NCBI RefSeq assembly: GCF_030406905.1
Contig: NZ_CP129137.1
Span: forward strand, 6,293,501-6,357,500
From: Streptomyces sp. HUAS CB01
GTDB taxonomy: Bacteria > Actinomycetota > Actinomycetes > Streptomycetales > Streptomycetaceae
Direction of reading: 5' to 3'
Length of the DNA: 64,000 nucleotides
The notes beneath the pieces are model-generated. The model searched no databases. It saw only the letters and a program-made list of their open reading frames with translations, and was not told the DNA's origin. Positions 42,491-53,625 of the stretch are shown piece by piece (the first letter of the stretch is position 1; each line of letters starts with the position of its first letter). The position numbers and the translations under genes are program-made.

Positions 42491-42672
42491 CCGTACCCCT
42501 CTCGGCGCGTCCCGCTTTCGCGTTCCCCGCCCGTCCGTGCCGCCCTCGCCGGGCGTCCCGCCGGCCAGGGCCCGCCGTCCTGCGACGAGTGCCGCCGTCG
42601 GCGCGCCACCCGTGCGACGAACGCCGCCGAACCGGGCCGCCGATCCCGGCCCTCGGGCGACGGGCGCCGCCG

Positions 42673-43530
42673 TCAGGGCAGCAGGCCCGCGCGCCGCGCC
42701 GCCACCACCGCCTCCAGGCGGTTGTGCGTGCCCAGCCTCCGCATCGCCGACCGGAGATAGGCCTTGACCGTCTCCGGGCGCAGACCGAGACGTTCGGCGG
42801 CGGCCGCGTTCGTGGAACCCGTCGCCACGCAGGCAAGCACATCCAGCTCGCGCGGCGCCAGGGCGATGCCCGCGTCGCCCACCGCGGACCCCGGTCCGGC
42901 CGCGGCGGTGAGCCGGTCGCACAGGGAGAGCAACTGTTCACGGAGTCCGGGGTCCGCGACCCCCGGAGCGAGCGCACGGAGCTCCGCGTGGATATCGCGC
43001 ACCTCCTCCCGCACCCGGGCGCGCCCTTCGGGTTCCGGCGCACGCTCCGCCGCCACCAGCCGTTCGACCTCGTCGCGCACGACCAGGTTCTGCTCCACGT
43101 CCCGCGCGGCCGCGACCGCCGCGTCCAGCGTGCGGTCGCCGAGGGCGAGCGGCTGCCGCAGCGCCCCGTACAGCACGCCGCGCACCCTGCGGCGTACGAC
43201 CACGGGTACGGCGAGCACCGAGCGCAGTCCCTCGGCCGCCACGGGTACGTCGTACTCGTGGCTGATGTGCCGGGCCTCGCGGTAGTCCGTGACGGCGCAC
43301 GGGCGGGAGAGGGCGATGGCCTTGCCGCCGAGACCGCTGCCGGACCGGATCGCCAGCCCGCGCAGCGCTCCGGTCACCGCGCCGTTCAGCTCCGCTATCC
43401 GCATCCTGAGCGGCTCCTGGAGCAGCCCGCCGAAGGCCATCTGCAGACCGGTGGAACGGCGGAGCCGCAGCAGAGCGGCCCGTATCTCCACCGCGTCCGC
43501 CGCCGGCGTGGCCGAGCTCGCTGATGTCAT
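42673..43530 (-). CDS. GAF-LuxR transcription regulator
   Basis: A 285-residue regulator: a GAF-like domain (~15-175; GLGGKAIALSRPCAVTDY and LRSVLAVPVVVRRRVRGVLYGALR), a helical linker, and a LuxR helix-turn-helix (~225-280; LAPRELDVLACVATGSTNAA and LRPETVKAYLRSAMRRLGTHNR). ATG 43530 has GGAGG ten bases upstream. It is divergent from two acyl-CoA synthetase genes, with a 16-bp palindrome in between, and is the obvious candidate regulator of them; the ligand may be an acyl-CoA or acid. Confidence 0.87.
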   Translation of the reverse strand: MTSASSATPAADAVEIRAALLRLRRSTGLQMAFGGLLQEPLRMRIAELNGAVTGALRGLAIRSGSGLGGKAIALSRPCAVTDYREARHISHEYDVPVAAEGLRSVLAVPVVVRRRVRGVLYGALRQPLALGDRTLDAAVAAARDVEQNLVVRDEVERLVAAERAPEPEGRARVREEVRDIHAELRALAPGVADPGLREQLLSLCDRLTAAAGPGSAVGDAGIALAPRELDVLACVATGSTNAAAAERLGLRPETVKAYLRSAMRRLGTHNRLEAVVAARRAGLLP

Positions 43531-43579
43531 GGGTTCCGGTCCTCCCGACGGCACACCATCCCCGCGAGGAGGAAGGAGC

Positions 43580-43595
43580 ACCCCCGTACGGGGGT
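43580..43595. promoter_or_regulatory. 16-bp palindrome ACCCCCGTACGGGGGT
   Basis: A perfect palindrome in the 126-bp divergent spacer, 50 bp before the LuxR gene and 61 bp before the first acyl-CoA synthetase. Size and place fit an operator for the GAF-LuxR protein; the assignment is inference. Confidence 0.65.
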
Positions 43596-43656
43596 AGTGA
43601 GACCTGCGTCACTGATTACACGATGCTCGTGAGCGGTCCCGCAACGAGGAGGACAC

Positions 43657-45333
43657 ATGACGTCAGGCGACGAGACGGCGAGGTTCCGGGAGGCCCGGGA
43701 CTTCCTGCTCCGGCACCGGGAGGACTACGCGGCGGCATACGAGGGCTTCGCCTGGCCCCGGTTCGAGCGCTTCAACTGGGCGCTGGACTGGTTCGACGCG
43801 ATCGCCGACGGCAACGACCGCCCGGCGCTGCACATCGCCGAGGAGGACGGGACCTCCACCGTGCTCTCGTTCGACGCGCTGAGGCACCGCTCGGACCGGG
43901 CCGCGAACTGGCTCCGGCAGCAGGGCGTCCGCGCCGGCGACCGCATCCTGGTGATGCTCGGCAACCAGGCCGAGCTGTGGGAGACCGCCCTCGCCGCGAT
44001 GAAGCTCAGGGCGGTCGTCATCCCCGCCACGCCGCTGCTCGGCCCGGTCGACCTGCGGGACCGGATCGAGCGCGGCCGGGTCCGGCACGTGATCGTCCGC
44101 ACCGACGACACGGCGAAGTTCGACGAGGTGCCCGGCGCGTACACCAGGATCGCCGTCGGCGGTGGCGCCACCGGCTGGCTGCCCTACGAGGAGGCCTACG
44201 CGGCGCCGGAGGCCTTCGGGCCCGACGGTCCCACCCGCGCCGGGGACCCGCTGATGCTCTACTTCACCTCCGGCACCACCGCCCGGCCCAAGCTCGTCGA
44301 GCACACGCACGTGTCCTACCCCGTCGGGCATCTGGCCACCATGTACTGGATCGGCCTGAAACCCGGGGACGTCCATCTGAACATCTCCTCGCCCGGCTGG
44401 GCCAAGCACGCCTGGTCCAACCTCTTCGCTCCGTGGAACGCCGAGGCGACGGTCTTCGTCCACAACTACACGCGTTTCGACGCGGCCCGGCTGATGGCGG
44501 AGATGGACCGGTCCGGCGTCACCGCCTTCTGCGCGCCCCCGACGGTGTGGCGCATGCTGATCCAGGCGGACCTGACCCGGCTGCGCACCCCGCCGCGCGA
44601 GGTCGTCGCCGCCGGCGAGCCCCTCAATCCCGAGGTCATCGAGGCCGTGCGGCGGGCCTGGGGCGTGACCATCCGAGACGGCTTCGGCCAGACCGAGACG
44701 GCCGTCCAGGTCTCCAACAGCCCGGGCCAGCTGGTGAAGGCCGGCTCGATGGGCCGCCCCAGCCCCGGGTACCGCGTGGAGCTCCTCGACCCGGTCAGCG
44801 GGAAGCCGGGCGCGGACGAGGGAGAGATCGCGCTCGACCTGGCGGCCGATCCGGTGGGGGTCATGACCGGCTACCACGGCGACCCGGACCGCACGGCCGA
44901 GGTGATGGCGGGCGGTCACTACCGCACCGGCGACATCGGCGCGCGCGACTCCGACGGCTACATCACGTACGTCGGCCGCGCCGACGACGTCTTCAAGGCC
45001 TCGGACTACAAGATCTCGCCGTTCGAGCTGGAGAGCGCGCTCCTGGAGCACGACGCCGTCGCGGAGGCGGCGGTCGTGCCCGCGCCCGACCCGGTGCGGC
45101 TCGCCGTCCCCAAGGCGTACGTGGTGCTCGCGGAGGGCTGGGAGCCGGACGCCGACACCGCCCGCCGGATCTTCGAGCACTCACGGTCGGTCCTCGCGCC
45201 GTACAAGCGCATCCGGCGGCTGGAGTTCGCCGAACTGCCGAAGACCGTCTCCGGGAAGATCCGCAGAATCGAGCTCCGTGAGCGCACCGCTCAGGGCTCC
45301 CCGGCCGAGTACGACGAGGGGGACCTGCGATGA
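43657..45333 (+). CDS. Acyl-CoA synthetase of the acetyl/medium-chain type
   Basis: A 558-residue adenylate-forming enzyme: P-loop-like motif [20 protein letters not shown] at ~200-220, [33 protein letters not shown], and the C-terminal catalytic Lys region [15 protein letters not shown]. The pattern [25 protein letters not shown] is typical of acetyl/medium-chain acyl-CoA synthetases. It activates a carboxylic acid with ATP and CoA. ATG 43657 has GAGGAGGAC upstream. Its stop overlaps the next synthetase (ATGA). In S. coelicolor a similar pair lies near the glyoxylate carboligase gene, as here. Confidence 0.88.
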   Translation: MTSGDETARFREARDFLLRHREDYAAAYEGFAWPRFERFNWALDWFDAIADGNDRPALHIAEEDGTSTVLSFDALRHRSDRAANWLRQQGVRAGDRILVMLGNQAELWETALAAMKLRAVVIPATPLLGPVDLRDRIERGRVRHVIVRTDDTAKFDEVPGAYTRIAVGGGATGWLPYEEAYAAPEAFGPDGPTRAGDPLMLYFTSGTTARPKLVEHTHVSYPVGHLATMYWIGLKPGDVHLNISSPGWAKHAWSNLFAPWNAEATVFVHNYTRFDAARLMAEMDRSGVTAFCAPPTVWRMLIQADLTRLRTPPREVVAAGEPLNPEVIEAVRRAWGVTIRDGFGQTETAVQVSNSPGQLVKAGSMGRPSPGYRVELLDPVSGKPGADEGEIALDLAADPVGVMTGYHGDPDRTAEVMAGGHYRTGDIGARDSDGYITYVGRADDVFKASDYKISPFELESALLEHDAVAEAAVVPAPDPVRLAVPKAYVVLAEGWEPDADTARRIFEHSRSVLAPYKRIRRLEFAELPKTVSGKIRRIELRERTAQGSPAEYDEGDLR

Positions 45334-46934
45334 CCCTGTCCTACACGCACGGCACGGGCACCGTCCCGCTCCTGGGCGACACGATCGGCCGCAGTCTGGC
45401 CCGGGTGATCGAGGCGCACCCGGAGCGGGAGGCGCTCGTCGACGTCCCGTCCGGGCGACGCTGGACCTACGCGGAACTCGGCGCGGACGTCGACGAGCTG
45501 GCCCGGGCCCTGCTCGCACGCGGTGTCGCCAAGGGCGACCGGGTCGGCATCTGGGCCGTGAACTGTCCGGAATGGGTGCTCGTCCAGTACGCCACGGCGC
45601 GCATCGGCGCGATCATGGTGAACATCAACCCCGCGTACCGCGCCCACGAGGTGGAGTACGTCCTGAACCAGTCGGGGATCTCCCTGCTGGTCGCCTCGCT
45701 CTCGCACAAGACGAGCGACTACCGCGCGATCGTCGACGAGGTCCGCGGCAACTGCCCGGAGCTGCGGTCGGTGCACTACATCGGCGACGACAGCTGGACC
45801 GCACTGGTGTCGTCGGCGTCCGCCGCCGGGCCGGACGAACTGGACGCCCGTGCGGCGGAGTTGTCCTGCGACGACCCGGTCAACATCCAGTACACCTCGG
45901 GCACCACCGGCTTCCCCAAGGGCGCGACCCTCTCGCACCACAACATCCTCAACAACGGCTATTTCGTGGGCGAGATGATCGCCTACACCGAGGAGGACCG
46001 GGTCTGTCTGCCCGTGCCGTTCTACCACTGCTTCGGCATGGTCATGGGAAACCTCGGCGCCACCTCGCACGGTGCCTGCATCGTCATCCCCGCACCGTCC
46101 TTCGACCCGGCCGCCGCACTCCGCGCGGTGCAGCAGGAGCGCTGCACGTCTCTCTACGGCGTCCCGACGATGTTCATCGCCGAGCTGAACCTCCCGGACT
46201 TCGCGACGTACGACCTGAGTTCGCTGCGCACCGGCATCATGGCGGGCTCCCCGTGCCCGGTGGAGGTGATGAAGCGGGTCGTCTCGGAGATGAACATGGC
46301 GGAGGTGTCCATCTGCTACGGGATGACGGAGACCTCCCCGGTGTCCACCCAGACCCGGCGCGACGACGACCTGGAGCGCCGCACCGGCACCGTCGGCCGG
46401 GTGCTGCCCCACATCGAGGTCAAGGTCGTCGACCCGGTCGACGGGGTGACCGTCCCCCGGGGCGAGGCGGGCGAGCTGTGCACCCGGGGCTACAGCGTGA
46501 TGCTCGGCTACTGGAACGAGCCGGAGAAGACGGCGGAGGCCGTCGACGCCGGACGCTGGATGCACACGGGGGACCTGGCCGTGATCCGCGAGGACGGGTA
46601 CGTCCAGATCGTCGGCAGGATCAAGGACATGATCATCCGCGGTGGGGAGAACGTGTACCCGCGTGAGATCGAGGAGTTCCTGTACGGCCATCCGAAGATC
46701 GCCGACGTCCAGGTGGTCGGCGTCCCCGACGAGAGGTACGGCGAGGAGATCCTGGCCTGTGTCATCCCGCGGGACCCGGCCGACCCGCCGACCCTGGAGG
46801 ACATCACCGCGTTCTGCCGGGAACGGCTGGCCCACTACAAGATCCCCCGCCGGCTGGAGATCCTCGACACCTTCCCGATGACCGTCAGCGGCAAGGTGCG
46901 GAAGGTGGAACTGCGCACGGCGTACGGGCACTGA
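45330..46934 (+). CDS. fadD: AMP-binding acyl-CoA synthetase (FadD-type)
   Basis: A 534-residue fatty acid-CoA ligase: [73 protein letters not shown] and the C-terminal [13 protein letters not shown] with catalytic Lys. The longer-chain FadD type is likely by the [12 protein letters not shown] segment. Fixed start by ATGA overlap with the upstream synthetase. Having two different synthetases in one operon suggests uptake of acids of mixed length under the GAF-LuxR regulator. Confidence 0.88.
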   Translation: MTLSYTHGTGTVPLLGDTIGRSLARVIEAHPEREALVDVPSGRRWTYAELGADVDELARALLARGVAKGDRVGIWAVNCPEWVLVQYATARIGAIMVNINPAYRAHEVEYVLNQSGISLLVASLSHKTSDYRAIVDEVRGNCPELRSVHYIGDDSWTALVSSASAAGPDELDARAAELSCDDPVNIQYTSGTTGFPKGATLSHHNILNNGYFVGEMIAYTEEDRVCLPVPFYHCFGMVMGNLGATSHGACIVIPAPSFDPAAALRAVQQERCTSLYGVPTMFIAELNLPDFATYDLSSLRTGIMAGSPCPVEVMKRVVSEMNMAEVSICYGMTETSPVSTQTRRDDDLERRTGTVGRVLPHIEVKVVDPVDGVTVPRGEAGELCTRGYSVMLGYWNEPEKTAEAVDAGRWMHTGDLAVIREDGYVQIVGRIKDMIIRGGENVYPREIEEFLYGHPKIADVQVVGVPDERYGEEILACVIPRDPADPPTLEDITAFCRERLAHYKIPRRLEILDTFPMTVSGKVRKVELRTAYGH

Positions 46935-46938
46935 GGGC

Positions 46939-46979
46939 CGGCGGCCATCCGCGGGCTCGCGGTCACGGCCCGGCCGCCG
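46939..46979. terminator. Hairpin between fadD and the GNAT gene
   Basis: CGGCGGCC (46939-46946) pairs with GGCCGCCG (46972-46979) in the 51-bp spacer of the convergent genes. Confidence 0.45.
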
Positions 46980-46985
46980 ATCGCG

Positions 46986-47492
46986 TCACAGAGGGCGCCG
47001 CATGCACACGCGGGGCCAGCGGTCCAGCCCGTGCACGGCTTCGGCCTTCCGGATGTTCCTCAGCCCCTCGGTGAGTTCGTCCTCGCCGAGGGTGCGGAAG
47101 CCGAGACGGGTGTAGTAGGGGGCGTTCCACGGCACTTCGGTGAACGTGGTGAGGGTGAGCGCGCACAGTCCGTCGTCCGTCGCCACAGCGGCCAGATGGT
47201 CGATCAGTTCCCGGCCGAGGCCGCGCCGTGCGACGTCCGGGTGGACGGACAGCTGCTCGATGTGTGCGGCGCCGTCCACGGGCTCGGTGAGCAGATACGC
47301 CACGGGCCGGCCGTCCCCCGTCTCGGTCACCCACAGGCCGCCGGACCTCCGGTACCGCTCCAGTTCCCCGAGCGGCGGGGGGTCGTCGTCCGCGACCGCG
47401 GCCATTCCGACGGAGCGGAAGGGCTCGCCGGCGGCCCGCTCGATGTCCTGGAGGAGCGGGAGTTCGCAGGGTTCGGCCGGTCGGATGCGCAT
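46986..47492 (-). CDS. GNAT-family N-acetyltransferase
   Basis: A 168-residue acetyltransferase. It starts MRIRPAEPCELPLLQDIERA; the acetyl-CoA-binding motif is LSVHPDVARRGLGRELIDHL at ~85-105, and the motif B part is WNAPYYTRLGFRTLGEDEL. It transfers an acetyl group from acetyl-CoA to an unknown amine. No ribosome site stands before ATG 47492; a leaderless transcript is possible. Convergent with fadD. Confidence 0.85.
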   Translation of the reverse strand: MRIRPAEPCELPLLQDIERAAGEPFRSVGMAAVADDDPPPLGELERYRRSGGLWVTETGDGRPVAYLLTEPVDGAAHIEQLSVHPDVARRGLGRELIDHLAAVATDDGLCALTLTTFTEVPWNAPYYTRLGFRTLGEDELTEGLRNIRKAEAVHGLDRWPRVCMRRPL

Positions 47493-47857
47493 ACGGGGGA
47501 GTATCGCGCACCGGCCGGGCGTACGGGCCGGGCGCACGGCCGGACCCCCGACTCGGGCGGGCTTCGTCCCGTACGACCTCGGCCGGTGACGGTGTCCGGC
47601 GGCGGTGGACGGGGCGAACGGGGACGGTGCACGGTGCGGGCCGGGACGGTGCACTGCGCGGGTCGTGTTCTGCGCACGGCCGGGTTCGGTCCGCGGCCGC
47701 GGCCTGGTCGGGCCCGGTCCGTAGCCGGTTCCGGTTGCACGGGGCGGGTCCGGGAACGTGCACGGGGTGGGTCCGGGAACGTGCACGGCGCGGAGTCGGC
47801 CGGTCCGTGGACCCGCCGGCCGGTCCGCAGGCGACCGCCGCATCCGGCGCCGGCCGG
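47493..47857. other. 365-bp spacer rich in GTGCAC repeats
   Basis: No gene seen. GTGCACGG-like units recur between 47625 and 47790, including the exact 20-bp repeat at 47745-47787 and diverged copies around 47629, 47648 and 47734. Confidence 0.5.
47745..47787. repeat. Two exact copies of a 20-bp unit (period 23 bp)
   Basis: GGGTCCGGGAACGTGCACGG occurs at 47745-47764 and 47768-47787. A decayed copy (GGTTCCGGTTGCACGG) precedes it. Tandem duplication in a non-coding spacer. Confidence 0.9.
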
Positions 47858-48778
47858 TCAGGCGCCGGAGGAGATCAGGTCCCGCGCAGGGCCGTTCACC
47901 GGCTCGGGGGCGCCCGTGAGATCCATGACGAACAGCGGGACCCCGAGGTCGTCCGCCCGCGCTCGCGCGTCCGCCGAGTAGCCCGCGAGCGAGAAGAGGA
48001 CGCTCCTGGCGGAGGAGTTGAGCCCGTTCAGCCAGAGGCATTCCACGGCCCGCAGGGTGACGGGCCGTGTGGTCGGGTCCACCTGGGCGACCAGTTCCCG
48101 CGCGCGCAGGTCGATCCCGGACGTCGTCCGTTCCTCGGGCTGGACGACCTCCTGGAACCCCAGCCAGCGCAGGTACTGCGCCGCGGCGGTCACCGCGTCG
48201 CGTGCCGTACGGATCGTGACCGGACGGAAGACGGGCCGGGGCAGCGGACCGGTGTGCGTGGGCACGGCCAGGGGGCAGTCCTCCTCCGACGGCCCGTCCG
48301 TGGAGCCGGAGGGCAGCGGGACCCGCGCCGGTGGGGCGAAAGGATCGGCCGGTTCCGCGTCCTGGGAGTCGAAAGCGCCCGGGGCGGGGGTGCCGGTGCC
48401 GCCCGGGCCGCCCGCCCCACCGGTCCCGGGTGCGAAGGGTTCGCCTGCGCCGCCCGACGCGGTGGCCGAGGTCCGGTGCGCCGCGGCCGCGCCCGCGGAC
48501 GGCTCGGGTGTGGCGGTCACCGGCCGTACCGGGATGCGCAGCACCGTGCCGCAGGGGCAGCCGAGCTCCGGCTGCGGCCACTGGTCCTGCCGCGCGCAGG
48601 CCGGACAGCGCACGGTGACCCAGTCGTCGGTCCAGGTGCGGTGGCGGATCGGTTCGGCCGGAGCGCCCTGCAGCAGGGGCGGGGCGAGCGGTGCCCCGCA
48701 GGCGCACGGATAGACGGGTGACGCGAACGTGTGTGCGCGGCGGCACACCGGACAGCGCACCGGTACGTGATCTCCCAT
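47858..48778 (-). CDS. Zinc-ribbon protein with Mrr-like (restriction-endonuclease-fold) C-terminus
   Basis: A 306-residue protein. The N-terminal ~80 residues hold two Cys4 zinc ribbons (CPVC...CACG and CPAC...CPCG). A Pro/Gly/Ala linker (~85-195) follows. The C-terminus (~205-300) resembles an Mrr-type nuclease fold: AAQYLRWLGFQEVV, then SGIDLRARELVAQVDP, then a long helix and LGVPLFVMDLTG. In active Mrr enzymes the second strand reads Q/E-x-K; here it is QVD with no Lys, so catalysis may be lost. ATG 48778 has GGAGG upstream. Divergent from gcl. Function unknown; nucleic-acid binding is the best guess. Confidence 0.65.
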   Translation of the reverse strand: MGDHVPVRCPVCRRAHTFASPVYPCACGAPLAPPLLQGAPAEPIRHRTWTDDWVTVRCPACARQDQWPQPELGCPCGTVLRIPVRPVTATPEPSAGAAAAHRTSATASGGAGEPFAPGTGGAGGPGGTGTPAPGAFDSQDAEPADPFAPPARVPLPSGSTDGPSEEDCPLAVPTHTGPLPRPVFRPVTIRTARDAVTAAAQYLRWLGFQEVVQPEERTTSGIDLRARELVAQVDPTTRPVTLRAVECLWLNGLNSSARSVLFSLAGYSADARARADDLGVPLFVMDLTGAPEPVNGPARDLISSGA

Positions 48779-48930
48779 GTCCGTCCCCCTCCGGCGCTTC
48801 CGGGCACGCCTCCTGGTCCATCGTCCACCAACCGCGACTCCTTGGGGAGGGAGTTCGGCCATCGGCGGTCGGCCCATCCCTTGACGCCGTTCGGCCTGCC
48901 ACCTACATTACTTCCGAATAGTAGAAGATG

Positions 48931-48949
48931 TCTTCCGTATTACGGAAGA
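48931..48949. promoter_or_regulatory. Operator-like palindrome upstream of gcl
   Basis: TCTTCCGTA-t-TACGGAAGA, a perfect 9-bp inverted repeat, 101 bp before gcl in an AT-rich stretch. An overlapping GAAGA-tg-TCTTC (48924-48935) and a half-site ACTTCCGAA (48910-48918) lie next to it. TTCC...GGAA palindromes are the form bound by IclR-family AllR repressors at glyoxylate/allantoin genes; that match is inference. Confidence 0.7.
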
Positions 48950-49050
48950 AGCCGCGAGGCTGCGGAAGACGATCAGGGAACCAGCACGGAATCGACGCTC
49001 TCAGGTGGCGCGACAGAGCCCGATCCGCCAGGCCGAAGCAGGAGCACTCC

Positions 49051-50838
<1,788 letters not shown>

Positions 50839-50904
50839 CGCGCCGTCCTGGGTCCGGACGTCGGGGAGTGGTCCGCCGGCCCCTCCGCCACGTCGTCGAT
50901 CACC

Positions 50905-50927
50905 CGGTCGGGCAGGTTGCCCGACCG
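50905..50927. terminator. Terminator hairpin after gcl
   Basis: CGGTCGGGCA-GGT-TGCCCGACCG, a perfect 10-bp stem with a 3-nt loop, between the convergent ends of gcl and the GT87 gene. Confidence 0.75.
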
Positions 50928-50954
50928 CCCGTCAAGGGGCGTGCGCCGACCGCG

Positions 50955-52376
50955 TCAGGCGCTCCTCCCGGTGTTTCCCGACGGCTCCGCGGGGGCCGGA
51001 CGACCCGGACGCGTCCCGGACGGGCGGCCGCGGGCGGTCCGCCTCCGCAGGGCCCACCCGGCGAGGACCGCGGCCGCCGCCGTCGCGTAGGCGATGGTGC
51101 CCACGGTGTCGGCGTCCCCGGGGAACGCCCGGCCGGTGACGTACCTCGCCGCTCCCGCGACGGCGATGCCCAGCCATTCCCCGCGGCCGTCGAGGGCGAC
51201 CAGGGCGACGACGAGCAGGGCGTACCAGGAATAGCCGGGGGTCAGGAGCAGGAAGGCGGTCCCCGTGACCACCAGCGCGCCGCTCCACGGCTGCTCCGGA
51301 TCCCCGCGGAGGACCACGTACGCCACGACGGCCAGCATCGCCGCGGCCACGACCGGGAACGTCCAGTCGTCCGGCAGGAGCAGGCGCAGAAGCGCGTACC
51401 GGTTCCTGGCGGAGGCGTCGTCGTAGCCCTCCTCCCGGACGTAGCCGCCGAGGAAACCGAGGACCGAGCCCCGCGAGACCAGCACGTACGGCAGGTAGAG
51501 CACGGCGACGACGCAGGCCGCCGGCAGCAGCACGGCCAGGGCGTCCCGGGCGCGCCGCACACCGGACAGCGCGCCCGGAACCAGCACGGCGGGCAGCAGC
51601 TTCGTGGCGACGGCCACCCCCAGCAGGGCCCCGCCCGCCGCCCTGTGCCGGACGACGGCCGCCAGGGCTGCGACGGAGAAGAGCACGCCGAGGACGTCGA
51701 CGTGGGCGTTGTTCACGGCCTCGACGGGCACCGCCGGGCACCAGGCCCAGTAGGCGGCTCTCCACGGCGCACCGCGGCGACGCAGCACCAGCAGCAGCGC
51801 GGCCGCGGTGGCGACCGAGAGCAGTGCCCCTCCGGTCTGCAGCGGCTTGTGCCGCGCGCCCTCGGGCGACAGGGCCTCGACCAGGAGGAAGTAGCCCTCT
51901 GCCACGGGCGGGTAGACGGTGTTCACCCGGGGCCGGTTGATCCGGGTGCACACGCCGTCGCCCACGGGCGCACGGTCGGGCCCGGCGCAGGCGGCACGCC
52001 CCTCGGGGAAGAGCCAGGCGTCCCGCAGCGGGGCGAGCTCGGGAGCCGCGGGGACGTGGTCGTACGGAGAGGTCCCGGCCGCCTGCACCCGGCCGTCCCA
52101 GGCGTACCGGTAGGAGTCGGTGCTGGTGCGCGGCGGTGCGACCAGACCCGTGGCGGCGACGGCGACCGAGCCGGCCATGACCAGCACCACCGCCGTCCGG
52201 GCGGGTGCCTTCCGCAGCGTCCACAGAGCTGCCGCGAAGACCAGCCAGGCGGCCGCGTACCACAGGGACAGCCGCCCGGGGGCGGAGTGGTAGTCGTCCG
52301 CGCGCACGGTGCCGACGAGTACGGCGACGAGGCCGGCGAGGAGCAGGACGGTCACGGCGGTGCGGCGGCTGGTCAT
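50955..52376 (-). CDS. GT87/DUF2029-like polytopic membrane glycosyltransferase
   Basis: A 473-residue membrane protein with about ten or more helices. A periplasmic-type loop follows TM3 (TSTDSYRYAWDGRVQAAGTSPYDHVP), with the Asp-Arg-Tyr pattern of GT-C enzymes; later parts (INRPRVNTVYPPVAEGYFLL; NNAHVDVLGVLFSVAAL; ATKLLPAVLVPGALSG) match polyprenyl-phosphate mannosyltransferases of the DUF2029/GT87 group. These use lipid-linked sugars to extend outer glycans. ATG 52376 is divergent from the molybdopterin gene 106 bp away. The exact sugar is unknown. Confidence 0.82.
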   Translation of the reverse strand: MTSRRTAVTVLLLAGLVAVLVGTVRADDYHSAPGRLSLWYAAAWLVFAAALWTLRKAPARTAVVLVMAGSVAVAATGLVAPPRTSTDSYRYAWDGRVQAAGTSPYDHVPAAPELAPLRDAWLFPEGRAACAGPDRAPVGDGVCTRINRPRVNTVYPPVAEGYFLLVEALSPEGARHKPLQTGGALLSVATAAALLLVLRRRGAPWRAAYWAWCPAVPVEAVNNAHVDVLGVLFSVAALAAVVRHRAAGGALLGVAVATKLLPAVLVPGALSGVRRARDALAVLLPAACVVAVLYLPYVLVSRGSVLGFLGGYVREEGYDDASARNRYALLRLLLPDDWTFPVVAAAMLAVVAYVVLRGDPEQPWSGALVVTGTAFLLLTPGYSWYALLVVALVALDGRGEWLGIAVAGAARYVTGRAFPGDADTVGTIAYATAAAAVLAGWALRRRTARGRPSGTRPGRPAPAEPSGNTGRSA

Positions 52377-52476
52377 GGCGCCCAGCGTGTCAGCGCCGCG
52401 GACGCCGGAACGGTACGCGCGTTGCGCCGTCCGCGTTCCGTAAGGTGTCCGGGCCGCCGTCCGGGGGCGTCGCGGC

Positions 52477-52499
52477 GGTCTCATGGACGGCATGAGACC
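52477..52499. promoter_or_regulatory. Inverted repeat over the start of the molybdopterin gene
   Basis: GGTCTCAT-N7-ATGAGACC, a perfect 8-bp inverted repeat that contains both candidate start codons (52483 and 52492). It could act as an operator or as an mRNA hairpin that hides the start. A GGAAC-N16-CGTC combination (52407-52431) upstream looks like an ECF promoter but is weak evidence. Confidence 0.5.
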
Positions 52500-53625
52500 G
52501 CGACTTCGGCCACCGTCCTTCTCCGGCAGACTCCACGACGCCCGAACGGCCACTGTCCTCGGCCGCTGTCTGGGCTTGGCGATCGCCGTGTGTTTCCTCA
52601 CCGGCCTCGTCAGCCACTACCTGCAGCATCCGCCCGGATGGCTCGCGAACGAGCTGCCGCCGCGGCCGGTGTGGGGCTATCGGCTGACCCAGGGGCTCCA
52701 CGTCGCCTCGGGCCTGGCGGCCGTCCCGCTGCTCCTCGCCAAGCTCTGGGCGGTGTACCCGCGGCTGTGGGTGTGGCCGGCGGTGCGCTCCCTCGGGCAC
52801 GGGCTGGAACGGCTCTCGGTGGGGGTACTGGTCGCGGCGGCCGTGTTCCAGCTGTTCACCGGGCTGTTGAACATCGCCGAGTGGTATCCGTGGCCGTTCT
52901 CGTTCGTACCGGTCCACTTCGCCGTCGCCTGGCTGGTCGCCGGTGCGGTGCTGCTGCACGTGGCCGTCAAGGCGCCGCAGATCAGGGACCACTGGGGGCG
53001 GAGATCGCCCGGCACGCTCGCGCTGCCGCCGGAGGACGCCCCGGACCGCAGGTCGCTGCTCGTGGCCGTCGGCGCGGCGGTGGCCGCCGTGACCGTGACC
53101 ACCGTGGGCCAGGCGTTCACGCCGCTGAAGAGACTCGATCTGCTGGCACCGAGACATCCCGGGATCGGCCCTCAGGGCCTGCCGGTCAATCGGACGGCAG
53201 CCGCCGCGGGCGTCACCGCCGCGATGGTCCGGGACTGGCGCCTGGAGGTGCGGGGACCGCGCCGCTACACGCTGACCCTGGACGAGTTGCGGGCGCTTCC
53301 GCAGACCGAGGCCGTCCTGCCGATCGCCTGTGTCGAGGGATGGAGCGTCTCGGCGCACTGGCGAGGCGTACGCGTCCGCGATCTGTTGGAGCGTGCGGGC
53401 GCCGCCCCTGACGCGGGGCTGCGGGTGGTGTCCATGGAGGCGCGCGGCGCGTACCGCGTGATGGAGATGGGCCGCGAGTACGCCCACGACCCGTCGACCC
53501 TGCTGGCCCTCGCCCTCAACGGCCGGGTGCTGTCGGCCGACCACGGTTTCCCGGCACGGATCATCGCCCCGAACCGCCCCGGTGTCCTGCAGACGAAGTG
53601 GGTCACCCGGCTGGAGGTCCTGTGA
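52492..53625 (+). CDS. Membrane cytochrome b-like / molybdopterin-binding oxidoreductase fusion
   Basis: A 377-residue protein. Residues ~20-160 have four TM helices with His at 42, 70, 142 and 156, the layout of a di-heme cytochrome b561-like domain. After TM5 (~188-205) comes a sulfite-oxidase-type molybdopterin domain (~225-377) with Cys280 in LPIACVEGWSVSAHWRGV as the Mo ligand. It may move electrons between the quinone pool and an external substrate. The Mo domain is short and lacks a separate dimer domain. ATG 52492 is used; ATG 52483 is also possible. Coupled by GTGA to the next gene. Confidence 0.82.
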   Translation: MRPRLRPPSFSGRLHDARTATVLGRCLGLAIAVCFLTGLVSHYLQHPPGWLANELPPRPVWGYRLTQGLHVASGLAAVPLLLAKLWAVYPRLWVWPAVRSLGHGLERLSVGVLVAAAVFQLFTGLLNIAEWYPWPFSFVPVHFAVAWLVAGAVLLHVAVKAPQIRDHWGRRSPGTLALPPEDAPDRRSLLVAVGAAVAAVTVTTVGQAFTPLKRLDLLAPRHPGIGPQGLPVNRTAAAAGVTAAMVRDWRLEVRGPRRYTLTLDELRALPQTEAVLPIACVEGWSVSAHWRGVRVRDLLERAGAAPDAGLRVVSMEARGAYRVMEMGREYAHDPSTLLALALNGRVLSADHGFPARIIAPNRPGVLQTKWVTRLEVL

